17,043 nucleotides of DNA, taken from NCBI GenBank assembly GCA_030531285.1, contig JAUNNW010000010.1, positions 1-17,043 on the forward strand. The letters run 5' to 3'. The DNA is from Synergistaceae bacterium (lineage in GTDB: Bacteria; Synergistota; Synergistia; Synergistales; Synergistaceae). A program made the position numbers and the translations under genes. A model generated the notes under the pieces. The model was given only the letters and a program-made list of their open reading frames with translations, was not told the DNA's origin and did not search any database. Of this stretch, positions 8,254-15,749 are shown piece after piece. How positions within the stretch are numbered: position 1 is the first letter of the stretch; the number at the start of each line of letters is the position of its first letter.

Positions 8254-10297
8254 ACTGATCATGGAGCAGCTATCTTTCCGGAACATGTTTGCCAGAGAGC
8301 GCAGACATTATATGCTTTTCAGGCTAATCCTCCTTATATCTGCGTTTCTTCTTATAACCGGAAACTGGTATCTGTTCGAGCGCAAAACAAATTACAGGAC
8401 GGGCTATCCTTCGCCCAAAACCTATTTTGCAATCAGTTCGGCTGTCTACGAAGACAGGGAAGCTACAAAAGAACTGCGCGAACGTGCTGCTTCGCGCATA
8501 GTTGACGTAGTCGCAAAGGACGAGAAGACAGCTTCGGCGGTCACCCGCAATCTTACGGCTTTCAAAACAGGCAGCTATTCCGGAATATTAAGCGAAGAAC
8601 TCGCTGGACTTTTCAAATCCCTGCCGGCAGCTTCAAGACGCAGCATTACAAGAGAAGTTCTCAGACTCGGGAGAGAGATAGGCTCCAGAGCCGAAAATGC
8701 GGATGAACAGTCTGCAATGATATGGCACGAACTGAAATCGGTTCAGCTGCCTCAGGCCGACAAAAATGTTATTTATCAGATACTCAACACGCTGCTGAGC
8801 CCGTACATCATGCACGACAGCGAAATGACGGAACGTCTAAAAAACGACATAGCATCCCACGTTCCTGTAGTTATCAGAAATGTTCAGCCTGGTGCTGTGC
8901 TTGTGCAGAAAGGACAGATAGTTACAAAGCAAAACGCTTCGATTCTGCGTTCGCAGGGCTATTCTTCCGCATCATTCCCGATACATCAGATAATTTTTGT
9001 GCTGCTGATAATAACAGTCTGGAGCATTTGGCCGGTATGGATAGAAAACGGACTGAGACAGAGACTGACACAGTCGGAATGGATGTACACCGCCGCGGTT
9101 CTTGCCCTAACCTGGCTGCTTGAAATAGTTTTTGCCCGCCTGAACGGAGGCTATGCAATGGCTGTATTGGGTTTGACCGGCTGGCTCTGCCTGACGCTCC
9201 CCGTATCGCTTTCCTATCACCTTATACTCGGAGGCGGCACCATAAGCGTCCTTATAGCATTCAATAACAACCAGACGCTTGTAGCGCTTGGTTTCCTGCT
9301 GGCTCTTTTCTCTGCGGGCATAGGCAGAATTATGTTTATCGATTATCCGGGCAGAAGAGGCTCAATTTGGAAAAGACTTTTCCTTTTGGGTATTCTTCTG
9401 GGAATTATCACACTTTTTGTAAACTGGGGCGCGGGAATGCCCTTGAACTACAAGCAGACGGTCAACCTGTTCATGTTTTCAGCCGTATGGAGTACGCTTG
9501 TAATTGCCCTGCTTCCGATATGGGAAAGCGTATTTGACGTAATATCTTCGTTGCGCCTGCTTGAACTCTGCGACCAGTCTCAGCCCTTGCTCAAAAGACT
9601 TCAGCTTGAGGCGCCAGGCACCTATCATCACACGCTTATGACAGGAAATCTTGCCCTTGCCGCGGCGGACAAACTAAAGCTTAACGGTGCTCTTATCAGG
9701 GCTGGAGCCTATTATCACGATATCGGCAAACTCAAAAATCCGCGCTATTTTATTGAAAATCAGCTTAGCGGTGAAAACCTGCACGACAATCTGCAGCCTG
9801 TTCTGTCCGCTCAAATTATCATATCACACGTCAGAGAAGGTTTGGAAATAGCCTCAGCCAGCAGACTTCCCAAGTCGCTGTGCCGCTTTATAGCAGAACA
9901 CCACGGAACAACCGTAATGAAATATTTTTACAACAAGGCTACCGCACTCGGTGAAGACACAATACTTCCTCAGTTCACCTATCCTGGTCCCAAGCCGCAG
10001 TCTATGGAGACGGCGCTGGTAATGCTTGCTGACTCTGTGGAAGCTGCGCTGAAAGCACGCAACAAGCCGTTTGAAGCCGAAGAGGAAATACGCGCTATCG
10101 TCGAATCAGTCGTACGCTCAAAAATTGATGAAGGACAGCTCGACAACGCGGAATTTACACTTAGAGAAATGCAGATTATAAAAGAAACTTTTACCTCTGT
10201 ACTGGTTTCTATATATCATTCACGTGAAGTATCCGAAATAGAAGACATCGTACATAAAATTAAAGACGAAAAAGGCAGTCCGGCTGATGAAAATTAA
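8225..10297 (+). CDS. pgpH: 7TM-HD membrane phosphohydrolase, c-di-AMP phosphodiesterase (PgpH type)
   Basis: Degrades cyclic di-AMP to pApA at the inner face of the membrane; PgpH of Listeria and YqfF of Bacillus are the characterised relatives. A membrane segment lies at about residues 30-51, an extracytoplasmic 7TMR-HDED domain of roughly 200 residues follows, and seven more membrane helices run from about 254 to 435. The cytoplasmic HD domain carries GTYHHT (His468-469), AYYHDIGK (His498-Asp499), a conserved ENQ..ENLHDNLQP region and EHHGT (His559-560). These are the full metal-binding set expected for activity. The 690 residues match the family. I prefer ATG 8225 because GAGGA lies 5 bases upstream; ATGs at 8213 and 8222 are alternatives in the same frame. 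It overlaps phoH by 29 bases (or 41) and ybeY by 11. The function is from family knowledge; the symbol is by analogy. Confidence 0.92.
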   Translation: MREKDSRTFKLIMEQLSFRNMFARERRHYMLFRLILLISAFLLITGNWYLFERKTNYRTGYPSPKTYFAISSAVYEDREATKELRERAASRIVDVVAKDEKTASAVTRNLTAFKTGSYSGILSEELAGLFKSLPAASRRSITREVLRLGREIGSRAENADEQSAMIWHELKSVQLPQADKNVIYQILNTLLSPYIMHDSEMTERLKNDIASHVPVVIRNVQPGAVLVQKGQIVTKQNASILRSQGYSSASFPIHQIIFVLLIITVWSIWPVWIENGLRQRLTQSEWMYTAAVLALTWLLEIVFARLNGGYAMAVLGLTGWLCLTLPVSLSYHLILGGGTISVLIAFNNNQTLVALGFLLALFSAGIGRIMFIDYPGRRGSIWKRLFLLGILLGIITLFVNWGAGMPLNYKQTVNLFMFSAVWSTLVIALLPIWESVFDVISSLRLLELCDQSQPLLKRLQLEAPGTYHHTLMTGNLALAAADKLKLNGALIRAGAYYHDIGKLKNPRYFIENQLSGENLHDNLQPVLSAQIIISHVREGLEIASASRLPKSLCRFIAEHHGTTVMKYFYNKATALGEDTILPQFTYPGPKPQSMETALVMLADSVEAALKARNKPFEAEEEIRAIVESVVRSKIDEGQLDNAEFTLREMQIIKETFTSVLVSIYHSREVSEIEDIVHKIKDEKGSPADEN

Positions 10298-10787
10298 CAT
10301 ACAGGAGAACAGTTTTCCGGAAGTTTTCGGCATAAAAAATACGCACGAATTTATTTCTGCAGCGGAAAAACTAGGGCAGGCAAAACTTGAAGATTTGAAA
10401 CTCGTTCCGGAACAGACCTCCGAAATATCCTTTGCCCTCACATTTGCAGACAAAGAAGAAATGCGCACTGTCAATCTCCGTTACAGGGAGGTTAACGCGC
10501 CAACGGACGTTCTCTCGTTTCCCCTTTGGGAAAATGAGGAGGGACTTTTTATGCCTCCGGAAGACTGGCAGGAACTGCCGCTTGGCGACGTGCTTATATG
10601 TCCCGATGTCATAATTTCCAATGCTGCTGAAAACGGCAAACAGCCGGAAGAAGAGCTTGCCCTTGTAATCTTTCACGCGCTGCTTCACCTGACAGGCTAT
10701 GACCACGACACGGAAGATCGTAGAAAGGTTATGTGGGAAATTCAGGACGAGCTTGTCGGACAGCTTATAAAGGAACTGAAACAATGA
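10287..10787 (+). CDS. ybeY: Endoribonuclease YbeY, 16S rRNA maturation
   Basis: A zinc-dependent endoribonuclease used in 16S rRNA 3'-end maturation and late 30S quality control. The 166 residues include the family core VNLRYREVNAPTDVLSFP and LGDVLICPDVI. The metal-binding motif follows, with His130, His134 and His140 in HALLHLTGYDHD. The glycine that normally follows the first histidine (HGxLHLxGYDH) is alanine here, a mild change that keeps all three ligands. The ATG at 10287 overlaps the pgpH stop by 11 bases, with AAAGG about 10 bases upstream. The 3' end overlaps era by the four bases ATGA. In Bacillus dgkA and cdd lie between ybeY and era; both are missing here, which puts two ribosome-assembly factors directly side by side. 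Confidence 0.96.
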   Translation: MKINIQENSFPEVFGIKNTHEFISAAEKLGQAKLEDLKLVPEQTSEISFALTFADKEEMRTVNLRYREVNAPTDVLSFPLWENEEGLFMPPEDWQELPLGDVLICPDVIISNAAENGKQPEEELALVIFHALLHLTGYDHDTEDRRKVMWEIQDELVGQLIKELKQ

Positions 10788-11698
10788 CAAACAAACCCAT
10801 GCACTGCGGCTTTGTTGCCCTGCTCGGACGTCCCAACGTCGGCAAATCCTCGCTTATAAACGCGCTGCTCAAGGAAAAAGTCGCAGCCGTTTCGCCGAAG
10901 GCGCAAACAACGCGAAATGCGGTGCGCTGCATTCTCACAGACAATACTAAACAGATAATTTTTGTTGATACCCCCGGCATGCATATTCCGAAGCACGCTC
11001 TCGGTGAATTTATGCTGCACGAAATCACGGAATCCCTTATGTGCGTTGATGCCGTTTGTTTTGTCGTTGAAGCCGGCGACAGAACAATAGGCTCCAAAGA
11101 AAAAATGATAGCCGACATGTTGGCGCAGATGAACATTCCGGTCATTATAGTCCTGAACAAGACAGACCTTCTGGACAAAATAGAGTTTTACAAAAAAACT
11201 GCTGAAATATACGAGGAAGCTCTGAAACCGTCCGCAATTATACCTGTCTCAGCTGTGACAGGCGACAACCTTACGCTTCTGTCGGACGAAATTGCCAAAG
11301 TGCTTCCGGTACAAGAGCCTGTATATCCGCCTGATATGCTCATGGACTCAACAGAGAAATTTCTGGCAGCTGAGGTTATACGCGAAAAGGTGTTCATGCT
11401 TACTGATGAAGAAGTTCCGCACAGCGTTGCGGTCATCATTGATGAATACAAAACGCCGGAAGAATTTCCAAAGCTAAAAAACGCAAGGATATCCGCCACA
11501 ATCATTGTGGACCGTGCCGGACAAAAAGGAATAATAATCGGAAAACAGGGCGGCAAACTCAAAGAAATCGGCTCCGCCGCCAGAAAAGAACTTGAAGAAC
11601 GCACAGGCTGTCCCGTATTTTTGCAACTTTGGGTAAAGGTAAAACCGAACTGGAGAAAATCCGAAGACGAACTCAGACGTCTGGGGTACAGCTTTTGA
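10784..11698 (+). CDS. era: GTPase Era, 30S ribosome assembly factor
   Basis: A Ras-like GTPase with a C-terminal KH domain that binds the 3' end of 16S rRNA and helps mature the small subunit. The 304 residues are the standard length. The G1 loop is GRPNVGKS (15-22), the effector region is PKAQTTRN (38-45), G3 is DTPG (62-65), G4 is NKTD (125-128) and G5 is SAVTG. The KH domain has the IIGKQGG loop (about 251-257) and ends LWVKVKPNWR. The start at ATG 10784 overlaps the ybeY stop as ATGA, with AAAGGA about 9 bases upstream. An upstream in-frame ATG at 10733 lies inside ybeY and adds no recognisable sequence. Its TGA stop overlaps the likely recO TTG start, continuing the coupled series. Confidence 0.97.
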   Translation: MTNKPMHCGFVALLGRPNVGKSSLINALLKEKVAAVSPKAQTTRNAVRCILTDNTKQIIFVDTPGMHIPKHALGEFMLHEITESLMCVDAVCFVVEAGDRTIGSKEKMIADMLAQMNIPVIIVLNKTDLLDKIEFYKKTAEIYEEALKPSAIIPVSAVTGDNLTLLSDEIAKVLPVQEPVYPPDMLMDSTEKFLAAEVIREKVFMLTDEEVPHSVAVIIDEYKTPEEFPKLKNARISATIIVDRAGQKGIIIGKQGGKLKEIGSAARKELEERTGCPVFLQLWVKVKPNWRKSEDELRRLGYSF

Positions 11699-12429
11699 TA
11701 CCTGATGCAAAAGAAAGCGAACTGCTCAAGCAGGGTTATTACACCGCAAGCGGCACTGTCCTCAAGCGGAAGGAGGGAATGAAAAATTCCCAGTCTCTGC
11801 TGCTTTTTCTTAAAGGTTACGGAATAGTGTGGGTTTCAGCGCCGTCCGGAAGCAAGAGCCGCTTCGCAGGAGCGGAAGAACCTATGGTATGGGGCAGTTA
11901 TGAGCTATACAAAAGCCCGGGACGTTTTTACGTTAAAAACGCCGAAATAAAAGAGGATTTTCTCAGCGTGCGAAGCAGTCCCAAAAAGCTTACGACCGCA
12001 CTTAGACTGTATCAGCTTATCTCGCAGACAATTTATCAGGAGCACGAAAACGACAAAGCTTTAAATCTGCTTTGGAGCTGTATGTTGCTGCTTGACAGCG
12101 GCTGTCCGGCGGAAACGGTAAACTTCAGGTTTATATGGCGTCTGCTGAAATATCTCGGGCTTGCGCCGTCTCTCACAAACTGTGTCAGTTGTTCGGCTCA
12201 GCTGAAAACTGCGTTTGCTGCGCACGACGGGCTTCTGTGCGAAAAATGCGCCGCCGAAGGATGCAAAATCAGCGCCGGACAGCTTGTAGAACTGCAGACA
12301 GCAGCAATGCTCCCGCAGGAAAAATTTGCCGAATGGGCAAAAGGCAAAACCGGCGCGGACAATTTGGACATTGAAATTTTTGAAGAATGCAGCAAATATC
12401 TGAAAACTTTTTTTGACGGCCTGGGGTAG
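11695..12429 (+). CDS. recO: DNA repair protein RecO, divergent
   Basis: RecO anneals single strands and, with RecR, loads RecA at gaps during recombinational repair. With the preferred start it has 244 residues, close to the family's usual 240-260. The N-terminal OB-fold is divergent but recognisable (TASGTVLKRKE matching the family's GIVLKRR-like opening). The C-terminal helical part carries a zinc-binding set CVSC and CEKC (Cys163, 166, 182, 185) within SLTNCVSCSAQLK. I choose TTG 11695 because it overlaps the era stop as TTGA and keeps the whole OB-fold. An ATG at 11779 follows AAGGAGGG, but the spacing is only about 2 bases and it would remove the first OB strand. The position after era and before glyQ matches Bacillus. 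Assignment rests on context plus the zinc motif; sequence similarity is weaker than for the neighbours. Confidence 0.85.
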   Translation: MIPDAKESELLKQGYYTASGTVLKRKEGMKNSQSLLLFLKGYGIVWVSAPSGSKSRFAGAEEPMVWGSYELYKSPGRFYVKNAEIKEDFLSVRSSPKKLTTALRLYQLISQTIYQEHENDKALNLLWSCMLLLDSGCPAETVNFRFIWRLLKYLGLAPSLTNCVSCSAQLKTAFAAHDGLLCEKCAAEGCKISAGQLVELQTAAMLPQEKFAEWAKGKTGADNLDIEIFEECSKYLKTFFDGLG

Positions 12430-12438
12430 TAATTCGCG

Positions 12439-12467
12439 GTTCTAAGTGCACCTTTAACAGTTCTAAG
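12439..12467. repeat. 8-bp direct repeat GTTCTAAG, two copies
   Basis: GTTCTAAG occurs at 12439-12446 and 12460-12467, 21 bases from start to start, or about two helical turns. The copies lie just after recO in AT-rich noncoding DNA, far upstream of the proposed glyQ promoter. They could be a protein-binding site or chance; nothing else supports a function. Confidence 0.3.
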
Positions 12468-12510
12468 ATTTTTGTCTTCTTAAACTTTTGCTGATAATTG
12501 GTGATTATAC

Positions 12511-12549
12511 AAACAGACAACAGCCAACGGCCATTTTATCTGTTTTATT
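12511..12549 (+). terminator. Weak possible terminator after recO
   Basis: AAACAGA (12511-12517) pairs exactly with TCTGTTT (12539-12545) around a 21-base interior that can form a short GCC/GGC stem. The right arm runs into a T-rich stretch. The stem is AT-rich and the loop is long, so this is a poor intrinsic terminator. It is the best candidate for ending the long upstream transcript before the glyQS promoter, because nothing stronger is seen between 12430 and 12570. Confidence 0.3.
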
Positions 12550-12576
12550 GTGTTTTCCGAATTTTTATTGCTACGG

Positions 12577-12605
12577 TTGAAATATTCAAGCATTTTTTGT
12601 AAAAT
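12577..12605 (+). promoter_or_regulatory. Sigma-70-type promoter for glyQS
   Basis: TTGAAA at 12577-12582 and TAAAAT at 12600-12605 are separated by exactly 17 bases, each with only one or two mismatches to the -35 and -10 consensus. The site lies in an AT-rich gap upstream of glyQ. A start of transcription near 12611-12613 would give a leader of about 80 bases before the GTG. No T-box sequences are present in that leader. Confidence 0.65.
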
Positions 12606-12608
12606 TAT

Positions 12609-12692
12609 CCGGCAGGCGCGTTACATAGTTTCTGTCGGGTGACGCTCTGTTTTGCGGTCGTTTGAATGTAATTAAGCAGAGGAGGCATTACA
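12609..12692 (+). promoter_or_regulatory. Structured glyQ leader with competing hairpins and the SD in a loop
   Basis: Three inverted repeats occur in about 84 bases. CCGGCAG (12609-12615) pairs with CTGTCGG (12632-12638), and GCGTTAC (12618-12624) pairs with GTGACGC (12639-12645), each with one G-U pair. Their arms interleave, so the two stems exclude each other unless a strained pseudoknot forms. TGTAAT (12667-12672) pairs with ATTACA (12687-12692), placing the GAGGAGG ribosome binding site in a 14-base loop next to the GTG start. The first stem would be shortened if transcription starts at 12611-12613. A regulatory role is inference. Confidence 0.35.
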
Positions 12693-13601
12693 GTGGATTT
12701 TCAGGAAATTATTTTGCGTCTTAACGCCTTTTGGGCATCGCAGGGCTGTGTTATCCAGCAACCGTACGATATGGAGAAGGGCGCTGGCACTATGAACCCC
12801 GCAACAACCTTGCGTGTTCTCGGTCCCGAGCCGTGGCGCGTTGCATACGTTGAACCATCAAGGCGTCCTACAGACGGACGGTACGGAGAGAACCCGAACA
12901 GGCTGCAGCACTATTACCAATATCAAGTAATTATTCAGCCGGCCCCTGACAATATTCAGGAGCTTTATATTGACAGTCTCAAGGCTCTAGGCATTAACCC
13001 CGCAGAACACGACATACGCTTTGTTGAAGATGACTGGGAAAACCCTACGACTGGTGCGTGGGGACTTGGCTGGGAGGTTTGGCTCGACGGTATGGAAGTA
13101 ACGCAGTTCACCTACTTCCAGCAGATGGGTTCAATGGATATGGATATAGTTCCTTCCGAAATTACTTATGGTATTGAGCGCATAGCAATGTTTGTCCAGA
13201 AGGTTGAAAACGTCTACGATCTCAAGTGGGTCGGTGATGTTACGTACGGCGACGTACACCATAAAGGCGAAGTCGAACATTCAACCTATAACTTTGAAGT
13301 TGCTGATACCGATATGCTTTTCAAGCTTTTTAATATGTACGAAGCCGAAGCAAAGCACGTTCTTGAAAAAGGTCTCGTGCTTCCGGCTTACGACTATGTT
13401 CTCAAATGCTCGCACTCCTTCAATCTGCTTGACGCGCGCAACGCAATAAGCGTTACGGAACGCACCGGTTACATCGGACGCGTACGCGCCGTCGCAAGCG
13501 CCTGCTGCAAAGCGTATCTTGCGCAGCGCAAGGAAATGGGCTGGCCGCTCGGAGGAAAATTTGCTGCGCCCGCTTTTGAAACGGAAGGGGGAGAGTTGTA
13601 A
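12693..13601 (+). CDS. glyQ: Glycine-tRNA ligase, alpha subunit
   Basis: Catalytic alpha subunit of the heterotetrameric bacterial glycyl-tRNA synthetase; it activates glycine with ATP in the cytoplasm. The 302 residues match the E. coli subunit (303). Class II motifs are clear: motif 2 in YVEPSRRPTDGRYGENPNR (residues 52-70) and motif 3 around GIERIAMF (160-167), with the conserved NPATTLRVLGPEPW before them. Translation starts at GTG 12693, 7 bases after GAGGAGG; the protein begins DFQEIILRLNAFW as expected. It has its own promoter after a 263-base gap. Its TAA overlaps the glyS ATG by one base (TAATG), which favours equal synthesis of the two subunits. Bacillus also has recO-glyQ-glyS. Bases and codons look like those of the neighbours. 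Confidence 0.97.
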   Translation: MDFQEIILRLNAFWASQGCVIQQPYDMEKGAGTMNPATTLRVLGPEPWRVAYVEPSRRPTDGRYGENPNRLQHYYQYQVIIQPAPDNIQELYIDSLKALGINPAEHDIRFVEDDWENPTTGAWGLGWEVWLDGMEVTQFTYFQQMGSMDMDIVPSEITYGIERIAMFVQKVENVYDLKWVGDVTYGDVHHKGEVEHSTYNFEVADTDMLFKLFNMYEAEAKHVLEKGLVLPAYDYVLKCSHSFNLLDARNAISVTERTGYIGRVRAVASACCKAYLAQRKEMGWPLGGKFAAPAFETEGGEL

Positions 13602-15667
13602 TGTCTGTTAAAGATCTGCTTTTTGAAATAGGAACGGAGGAAATTCCTGCCCGTTTTATGCCCAAGGCGCTTGAAGACCTCAAAGCATACGCGGAAGAAG
13701 AATTTGCCGCCTCACACGTTAATCACGGAGAAATTATTACGGAATGCACACCGCGCCGTCTCGCGCTTTACGTAAAGGACGTAGAGGAATCGCAGCAGGA
13801 CAGCGTTGAGAGTTTTAGGGGTCCCGCCGTAAAGGTTGCCTTTGACATTGACGGCAATCCCACGAAAGCCGCGGAAGGTTTCGCGCGCGGTAAAGGCCTT
13901 GCCGTGGGCGATCTCGGCAGAAAAGACATCAACGGCATTGAATATCTTTTTGCTGAAATCAGCACGAAAGGACAAAAAACAGAAGATATACTGCCTTCTC
14001 TGCTTACAAACGTCATAAACAGACTTTCTTTCGGCAAGAGTATGTACTGGGCTGATCCGTCGGTGCGTTTTGCGCGTCCGGTGCGCTGGCTGACAGCGCT
14101 TTTCGGCAGCGAAGTAGTGCCCGTAACGTTCGGAAAGATTACAAGCGGAAGAACAACACGCGGACACCGTTTTATGGGTTCGCAGGAAATTACTCTCGCC
14201 TGCGCAGGCGATTACGAAAAAGCGATGGCTGACAATTTTGTCGTTATAGACCCCGCAAAACGCTCACAGATGATTCTTTACGGCATTAGGAAAATAGAAC
14301 AGGAACTTGGCGCGAAAGTTGATGTTGATCCCACACTGCTCGAAGAGAACGTTCATCTCAACGAATATCCGCTTCCGTTCTACGGCAGCTTTGACAAAGC
14401 GTTCCTCGAAATTCCGCAGGAAGTCCTTATTCTTTCCATGGCAAAAAACCAGCGTTATTTCCCCGTACAGGACGCAAACGGAAAGCTTATGCCGTATTTT
14501 ATAGGTGTCAGCAACAATAGGGCAGAGAATATGCAGGTTGTGCGCGAGGGTAACGAGCGTGTTCTCCGTGCGCGCCTTTACGATGCCGCTTTCTTTTGGA
14601 AAGAAGATTTGCAGAAATCAATTGACGCAATGGCTGATGAACTCAAAAACATAACGTATCAGGAACAGCTTGGCAGTGTGTATGACAAGGTCTGCAAGGT
14701 AAAAGCACTTGCTCTCAAGCTTACAGACATGCTCGGAATGGACTGCATTAAAGCCGATGTTGACCGTGCCGCGACACTGGCAAAATTTGACACGGTATCA
14801 AGTATGGTGTACGAATTTGTCGAAGTTCTCGGCGTTATGGCAAGGGAATACGCCAAAAAAGCAGGAGAAAAGGAAGATGTTGCAAATGCACTGTACGAGC
14901 AGTATCTTCCCGCTTATGCAGGAGACGTTCTGCCGTCGTGCATTATCGGCGCGATTCTCGGCATTGCCGAACGTGCCAACACTATTGTATCCATTTTCAA
15001 AATTGGCCTTGAACCGACATCTTCGCAGGACCCGTACGGGCTTCGCCGTGCCGCACGCTGCATAAATGAGATAATTCTCGGGCTCAAACTCGACATTAAC
15101 GTTAAAGAACTCATGGCAGAAGCAGCCAAACCGCTGGGACTTGCGGACGAAACACTTGCTAAAATCAACGATTTCCTGTATCAGCGTCTGCAGGTTCAGT
15201 TCAAAGAAAAAGGACTCAGCCACGAGGCTGTTGTTCTCGCGCTTCAGACAATCGCTGAACGTCCGCTTCAGGCATATGCGATGGCAGAAACACTGCAGAA
15301 ATTCACAGGCGAAGAATGGTTTGCGGAACTCATCACCGCTGCCGTTCGTGTTAAAAACATCCTTGCTAAAGCTGAAGGGGAAAATATTCCGACAGAAATT
15401 AACTGCAGCAAACTTGTTGCAGACGCGGAAAAAGCTTTCGCAAAAGCGCTTGACGATCTTACCGTGCCCGCTGAACTGGCTATCAAAGCCTGTGACTGGG
15501 AAAAACTTGCGTCAACGCTTGCACAGCTTGCTCCTGTCATCGCCAAATTCTTTGAAGATGTGCTTGTCATGGACAAAGATCCTGAAATCAGGGCCAACAG
15601 ACTTGCGCTTCTCGCAAAGAGCCAGAGTTTCTTCATGCTTATCGGGGATTTCAGTCTGCTGAAATAA
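13601..15667 (+). CDS. glyS: Glycine-tRNA ligase, beta subunit
   Basis: Beta subunit of glycyl-tRNA synthetase, which binds tRNA and is required for charging together with GlyQ. The 688 residues equal the usual length. Landmarks in order are DLLFEIGTEEIPARFMP at the N-terminus, SVRFARPVRWL and TTRGHRFMG, and LEIPQEVLILSMAKNQRYFP. An HD-like segment follows around residues 395-480, including EFVEVLGVMAREYA, YLPAYAGDVLP, and SSQDPYGLRRAA. A C-terminal DALR-type anticodon-binding part closes it. The middle segment differs from the Proteobacterial consensus at places: KFDT replaces the common KADL-T, and AERANT replaces the usual ADK-like stretch. All structural blocks are still present. ATG 13601 follows GGGGGAGAG by about 6 bases. 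A strong hairpin terminator follows 16 bases after the stop. Confidence 0.96.
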   Translation: MSVKDLLFEIGTEEIPARFMPKALEDLKAYAEEEFAASHVNHGEIITECTPRRLALYVKDVEESQQDSVESFRGPAVKVAFDIDGNPTKAAEGFARGKGLAVGDLGRKDINGIEYLFAEISTKGQKTEDILPSLLTNVINRLSFGKSMYWADPSVRFARPVRWLTALFGSEVVPVTFGKITSGRTTRGHRFMGSQEITLACAGDYEKAMADNFVVIDPAKRSQMILYGIRKIEQELGAKVDVDPTLLEENVHLNEYPLPFYGSFDKAFLEIPQEVLILSMAKNQRYFPVQDANGKLMPYFIGVSNNRAENMQVVREGNERVLRARLYDAAFFWKEDLQKSIDAMADELKNITYQEQLGSVYDKVCKVKALALKLTDMLGMDCIKADVDRAATLAKFDTVSSMVYEFVEVLGVMAREYAKKAGEKEDVANALYEQYLPAYAGDVLPSCIIGAILGIAERANTIVSIFKIGLEPTSSQDPYGLRRAARCINEIILGLKLDINVKELMAEAAKPLGLADETLAKINDFLYQRLQVQFKEKGLSHEAVVLALQTIAERPLQAYAMAETLQKFTGEEWFAELITAAVRVKNILAKAEGENIPTEINCSKLVADAEKAFAKALDDLTVPAELAIKACDWEKLASTLAQLAPVIAKFFEDVLVMDKDPEIRANRLALLAKSQSFFMLIGDFSLLK

Positions 15668-15682
15668 ACCGTGCAAATTTAA

Positions 15683-15737
15683 CGCTTAAAAGGTATAATA
15701 ACGGCGGAGAAAAACTTCGCCGTTATTGTTTTAAGCG
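15683..15737. terminator. Strong, probably bidirectional intrinsic terminator after glyS
   Basis: A 13-pair stem, AATAACGGCGGAG (15697-15709) with CTTCGCCGTTATT (15715-15727), closes an AAAAA loop with one G-U pair. Beyond a small uneven bulge (GGTAT against G), nine more pairs form between CGCTTAAAA (15683-15691) and TTTTAAGCG (15729-15737). The right side supplies a T run for the + strand, and the left A run does the same for the - strand. Its last base touches the dgt Shine-Dalgarno sequence. Confidence 0.85.
15694..15699 (+). promoter_or_regulatory. Possible dgt promoter -10 box inside the terminator
   Basis: A perfect TATAAT lies at 15694-15699, but the matching -35 position (GTGCAA at 15671-15676, 17-base spacing) fits only half of TTGACA. 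If used, transcription would begin near 15706, inside the hairpin, so the dgt message would lack the left arm and escape the terminator. It is the only promoter-like site seen between glyS and dgt. Confidence 0.35.
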
Positions 15738-15749
15738 GGAGGTATAAAT

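Noticed and set aside
8722..9123. Plus-strand alternative-frame ORF of 133 codons inside pgpH
   Set aside because: The overlapping frame encodes recognisable domain and membrane segments of the HD phosphohydrolase; the alternative product is Arg/Ser-rich without motifs.
12609..12645. H-type pseudoknot in the glyQ leader
   Set aside because: The arms are in the right order, but there is no linker between the two 3' arms to cross a 7-pair stem, so full formation looks sterically impossible; alternative hairpins are more likely.
12606..12692. T-box riboswitch upstream of glyQ
   Set aside because: The leader is too short and the conserved T-box sequence with its terminator/antiterminator pair is absent.
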